Below, in pieces: positions 62,317 through 64,000 of a stretch of DNA of 64,000 bases. The DNA comes from an uncultured Lachnospiraceae bacterium. Its GTDB lineage: Bacteria > Bacillota > Clostridia > Lachnospirales > Lachnospiraceae. The stretch lies in the NCBI GenBank assembly GCA_902779575.1, contig CACZBW010000006.1, forward strand, positions 227,294 through 291,293, written 5' to 3'. Under the pieces are notes generated by a model. It had not been told where the DNA came from and ran no database searches. It worked only from the letters and a program-made list of their open reading frames with translations. The first letter of the stretch is position 1. Each line of letters starts with the position of its first letter. The position numbers and the translations under genes are program-made.

Positions 62317-63273
62317 TCAGATTCCCAGTCCCTCTCTCCAGTCCGGGCATTTCTCCGGCAGCGGCAGCGCGAATCTCTTTTTGATCCAGGTCCCGGCAAG
62401 GTCCATCCACACGGCCACATCCGGCCGGATCTGTTCCTGAGCCTGGGCGGAATCCTGGTCCGCCGTCGACAGGCCATGCTGCCCGTTTTCAAAAATGTGG
62501 GTCTCGCAGGGAACTCCCGCCTCTTCCAGAGCCAGTGCCATGGCCAGAGTCTGGTTCACAGGCACCGTATCATCATCCCGGGTCGCCCAGAGGAACATAG
62601 GCGGGGTATTCTTCGATACATAATTGATCGGGCTGCCCTTCTTCAGAGTCTCCTCTGAAGCATCCGGGTCACCGAAGGCAGCCAGGTTGAAGCCGCGGTT
62701 CATCTCCAGGCGCCCCGCATCCCCGATTTTTTCCAGGGTTCTCTGCATCAGCACATAATCATAGACGCCGTAGCCCAGCACCGCTGCCGCCGGACGGATC
62801 TCCTCCGGCTTTGCCCCGATGGCCCCGTACAGCTCCGGATCGTTCCAGTGTATAGCGAATTCCGCGCAGTTGTTTGCTCCCGCGGAGCCGCCGTTTAAGA
62901 TGATCCTGTCCATATCGACCTTCCACTCCTCCGCATGGGCCCGGATCAGCATCATGGCCATGCCGATCTCACGCATGGATCCGGGGAATACGCTTTTTTC
63001 ATAGGCAGGAGATTTGCCAGGAACCGGAAATTTGATTCCGCTGTTGGAATACACCGAGTACCGCAGTACAAAAGCGTGATAGCCCATGGAGGCAAAACGG
63101 ATCGCCGCCGGTTCCGCTTCCCGGTCCGAATTGAACATATAGGCGCCGCCCGGGCAGATCAGAAAGGCCGGCCTCTTCTTCCCGTTCATCATTTCCGGTG
63201 AATCATCCAGAATATAGGCAGTCAGGGTTACCTTCGGGTCATCATCATAGAGATAAAACTGTTCCAGCTTCAT
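62317..63273 (-). CDS. Alpha/beta hydrolase, esterase-like
   Basis: A 318-residue serine hydrolase of the esterase/lipase-like alpha/beta fold. The oxyanion region is FLICPGGAYMF near 40, the nucleophile elbow NGGSAGANN near 127, the acid residue in LWATRDDDTVPV near 228, and the His in FENGQHGLS near 261. No signal peptide. Proteins of this shape are often carbohydrate or xylan acetylesterases; bile-salt or other esters are possible given the coupled BASS transporter. It is the first gene of the row and probably has its promoter in 63274-63390. Confidence 0.88.
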   Translation of the reverse strand: MKLEQFYLYDDDPKVTLTAYILDDSPEMMNGKKRPAFLICPGGAYMFNSDREAEPAAIRFASMGYHAFVLRYSVYSNSGIKFPVPGKSPAYEKSVFPGSMREIGMAMMLIRAHAEEWKVDMDRIILNGGSAGANNCAEFAIHWNDPELYGAIGAKPEEIRPAAAVLGYGVYDYVLMQRTLEKIGDAGRLEMNRGFNLAAFGDPDASEETLKKGSPINYVSKNTPPMFLWATRDDDTVPVNQTLAMALALEEAGVPCETHIFENGQHGLSTADQDSAQAQEQIRPDVAVWMDLAGTWIKKRFALPLPEKCPDWREGLGI

Positions 63274-63391
63274 TGTTCCGCACTCCTTTTCTTATCAGTC
63301 ATACAACAGCTGCTCTGTCCGCTGCCTGCGGACTTACGGCTGCCCAAAAAACCCCGGGCAGTCACAATGTCATTAACTTAAGGCTAGCTTT

Positions 63392-63698
63392 CTGTAGTGA
63401 GAATAATAGCCTAAAATAATTGCTAAATATATGCTTCTATGCTATACTCTGTAGTGAGAAAAGAGGTTGGCATAAGGCATGTTTATCAAAATACTTACAA
63501 AAACATATAAAGGTGAGAAACGGTACTATGCTAGTCTCGTTGAAAACAAACGGATCAATGGCAAGGTGGTTCAAACGGTAAAAGCGAATCTTGGGCCGGT
63601 TACGGAAGAACAGATTCCTTACCTCAAAGCTGCCTATGCCGCAAAAAAGCCTCGTCTTGTTTATGACGATGATTGACGCGGAGGTACTGTAGTGAGAA
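63392..63698. repeat. Three copies of a 12 bp motif near transposase remnants
   Basis: CTGTAGTGAGAA occurs at 63392-63403, 63449-63460 and 63687-63698, all in the same orientation. The last overlaps the GTG start of a transposase fragment. They may be remnants of insertion-sequence ends. Confidence 0.6.
63479..63676 (+). pseudogene. N-terminal fragment of an IS1634-like transposase
   Basis: A 65-residue frame starting MFIKILTKTYKGEKRYYASL, with VENKRINGKVVQTVKANLG. This is the standard start of IS1634-type (IS4 superfamily) transposases, which are normally about 500-600 residues. It stops after LVYDDD with no DDE catalytic region. Another transposase fragment follows 16 bp later. Interpreted as a decayed insertion sequence at the right end of the window. 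Confidence 0.65.
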
Positions 63699-63965
63699 AA
63701 TCCGGCTCCCGCATCAAATGCGATGTTGATAGAATTCATTCCGACTCTTTCATAGAGGTTTGCAGGAATGGTAATCCAAACGTTTTTGTTCGCAACCGCA
63801 AGATGCCGCTGGATGATCTCGCTTTCTCCATGATCAACAGGAAGGGGCTTACCCTTAAGCTGGAGCTTCGTGGATATATGAATATTTCTCACCCTGGAAC
63901 ACTACAATGGGCCCGCTGTCAAGACCAAGAAGGAAGAAATTTATCGTGAACAGTTACTGATATAA
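63692..63965 (+). pseudogene. Internally deleted IS4-type transposase remnant
   Basis: A GTG start with GGAGG 7 nt upstream gives DSFIEVCRNGNPNVF, then RNRKMPLDDLAFSMINRKG and LKLELRGYMNISHPGT. These match the N-terminal region of clostridial IS4-family transposases. After HPGT the frame becomes unrelated; one base over, EHYNGPAVKTKKEEIYREQ reads on to a TAA at 63965 and looks like a later part of such a protein. An internal deletion with a frame change is the simplest reading. The window ends 35 bp later. Confidence 0.6.
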
Positions 63966-64000
63966 ATAAGCAAATGGAATGATCAGTAGTCGTACCCATT

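Noticed and set aside
1-64000. CRISPR array, prophage, or antiphage system
   Set aside because: No regularly spaced repeats, cas genes, phage structural genes or recognised defence modules were found in the window.

Overview
The window is a 64 kb stretch of a GC-rich, anaerobic, Gram-positive genome. It most resembles a Lachnospiraceae-type member of the Clostridia (Bacillota). Evidence: strong GGAGG ribosome sites, sigma-A promoters, an hup-rqcP-divIC-tilS-hpt-ftsH block of Firmicutes type, [FeFe]-hydrogenase maturases with the TM1266 regulator, bifunctional AdhE, a CsoR-controlled copper ATPase, an FMN riboswitch before ribU, and XdhD/YgfM molybdo-flavoproteins. Nearly every gene is on the minus strand. 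The plus strand carries only a cold-shock gene, a small membrane protein, an AEC transporter and transposase remnants.

Layout, left to right. 0-5 kb: cell wall (murF, cut by the window edge; ddl) and a GH13 glycosidase. 5-14 kb: housekeeping block ftsH, hpt, tilS, divIC, rqcP, hup, then hisS and cca; the sporulation genes yabP, yabQ and spoIIE that usually sit here are missing. 13.7-16.7 kb: cspA with a perfect consensus promoter, a TPR lipoprotein, and ribU under an FMN riboswitch. 16.7-19.35 kb: an AT-richer accessory island of decaying genes (P-loop kinase, frameshifted DUF4177-like gene, acetyltransferase, remnant surface protein, frameshifted small secreted protein). It contains two copies of a ~150 bp repeat, one of them split by a 67 bp MITE-like hairpin. 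19.4-27.5 kb: csoR, copA (with a nested copZ start), an ABC-class ATPase, two chromate-transporter halves and a GH31 glucosidase. 27.7-33.4 kb: xdhD, ygfM and phosphoglucomutase. 33.5-37.4 kb: sulfotransferase-like protein, tRNA-Val, a small His-tailed membrane protein and a mannitol-dehydrogenase-family enzyme. 37.6-46.1 kb: AEC transporter, hydE, hydF, TM1266 regulator, phosphotransferase, adhE and a membrane protein. 46.1-52.8 kb: metF, a secreted protein, then a sulfur-amino-acid operon (metY, substrate-binding protein, two permeases, ATPase). 52.9-57.4 kb: histidine phosphatase, NUDIX hydrolase, a hypothetical protein, and an ECF sigma/anti-sigma/DUF4097 operon. 57.5-64 kb: GH125, M13 peptidase, BASS transporter, esterase-like hydrolase and broken transposase genes.

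The most interesting element is in front of metY: a consensus promoter, then a 36-codon reading frame very rich in Met (8) and Cys (2) with a strong ribosome site, then a textbook intrinsic terminator before metY. Part of the Met/Cys-coding region can pair with the 3' arm of that terminator. This looks like a translation-coupled attenuator for methionine/cysteine supply. Other noteworthy items are the in-frame copZ start inside copA, a family of short inverted repeats lying 28-46 nt upstream of start codons, and the CsoR operator that exactly fills a promoter spacer.
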